Of a DNA stretch of 5,626 nt, positions 5,256 to 5,626 are shown one piece after another. Numbering within the stretch: position 1 is the first letter of the stretch; every line of letters begins with the position of its first letter. The notes beneath the pieces are model-generated. The model did no database searches, was not told where the DNA came from, and worked only from the letters and a program-made list of their open reading frames with translations. A program made the position numbers and the translations under genes. The stretch is from Verrucomicrobiota bacterium (GTDB taxonomy: Bacteria > Verrucomicrobiota > Verrucomicrobiia > Opitutales > Opitutaceae), in assembly GCA_023430825.1 (NCBI GenBank), contig JAEYYL010000256.1, positions 1 through 5,626 of the forward strand. The letters run 5' to 3'.

Positions 5256-5626
5256 TCAGATCTGGAACGGCGGGGCGGCTGGGGTGCCGAGGCGTTCGAT
5301 CGGCTCGCGCACGAGATGACCGTGAGGCACGAGGTGGCTGGTTTCGCCCTGGCGCAAACGCAGCACGGTGGTGCCGATGGATTCGACCTGACCTTCGATC
5401 GTGCCGAAGCGGATGCGGTCGCCGATCTTGAATTCGCCGGCGACGAAATTGCGCGCGAGAAGATTTCCCACCAAGTCGCGCGCGCAGACGGCGAACAGCA
5501 CGCCGGGCGCGACGAAGGCGAGGGCGATGACGGCGACGCCGACGAGCAGGGTTTGCCGGGAAGCGAGGCCGAGGTAGTCGAGGGAAACGATGACCGTCAG
5601 CACAATGCCGCCGATGCGCACCAAGG
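5256..5626 (-). CDS. C-terminal part of an MscS-type mechanosensitive ion channel
   Basis: The frame is open at the right edge, so the gene starts outside the window; the TTG at 5622-5624 is simply the first full codon. The 122 visible residues hold a hydrophobic helix at about 3-20 and a second, pore-like one at 25-46 (VGVAVIALAFVAPGVLFAVC). The amphipathic DLVGNLLARNF (50-60) and the beta domain of MscS proteins follow (FKIGDRIRFGTIEGQVESIG, 65-84), then RLRQGETSHLVPHGHL. VPHG stands where MscS has the usual IPNG. Such channels open under membrane tension to release solutes in osmotic downshock. The protein stops about 20 residues after this motif, so it lacks the C-terminal alpha/beta cage domain of E. 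coli MscS, as do some short family members. It is separated from the protease cluster by 239 bp and is probably a separate transcript. Confidence 0.85.
   Translation of the reverse strand, partial: LVRIGGIVLTVIVSLDYLGLASRQTLLVGVAVIALAFVAPGVLFAVCARDLVGNLLARNFVAGEFKIGDRIRFGTIEGQVESIGTTVLRLRQGETSHLVPHGHLVREPIERLGTPAAPPFQI

Noticed and set aside
3985..5319. 444-residue + strand ORF across the protease gene
   Set aside because: It is a Gln/Glu/Arg-rich shadow of the membrane protein on the other strand. It also crosses the palindromic intergenic region.

Overview
The window is a GC-rich stretch (roughly two thirds G+C by eye) of what looks like an ordinary bacterial chromosome. Codons end strongly in G/C, so long spurious ORFs fill the antisense strand of every real gene. 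I suspect Verrucomicrobiota, perhaps near Opitutaceae. The grounds are a remembered resemblance of the large unknown protein and of the palindromic intergenic DNA to that group, plus the absence of Shine-Dalgarno motifs before the starts; I could not run a search. I see no phage, insertion sequence, CRISPR array, tRNA or rRNA.

Layout. Bases 1-282 (+) are the membrane-anchored C-terminal end of a protein, probably a phospholipase D/cardiolipin-synthase-type enzyme. A 182-bp leader (283-464) precedes a large + strand gene (465-2627). That gene encodes a 720-residue protein of unknown function: an Arg/Gly-rich disordered N-terminus, three compact segments, Ala/Pro linkers and an acidic Ala/Pro tail. 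It ends at a textbook intrinsic terminator (2667-2701).

From 5016 back to 2796 the minus strand carries a tight three-gene cluster, transcribed in this order: a CPBP-family intramembrane metalloprotease, thiamine-monophosphate kinase (thiL) and the t6A-tRNA ATPase tsaE. The gaps are only about 7 and 6 bp, so one mRNA is likely. The cluster and the 720-residue gene converge on 2628-2795.

Further right, a 239-bp intergenic region (5017-5255) is dense in palindromes: a perfect 14-bp one at 5114-5127, a set of overlapping, competing hairpins at 5158-5196, and a hairpin at 5209-5240 that may be a weak terminator. It separates the protease cluster from the 3' end of a mechanosensitive-channel (MscS-type) gene on the minus strand, which runs off the right edge.

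How they work together. thiL (thiamine diphosphate synthesis) and tsaE (tRNA modification) are housekeeping ATP-dependent functions, and the protease in front of them has no obvious pathway link. I found no clear new multi-gene system. The most novel element is the unknown 720-residue protein with its nucleic-acid-binding-like layout and possibly structured leader.
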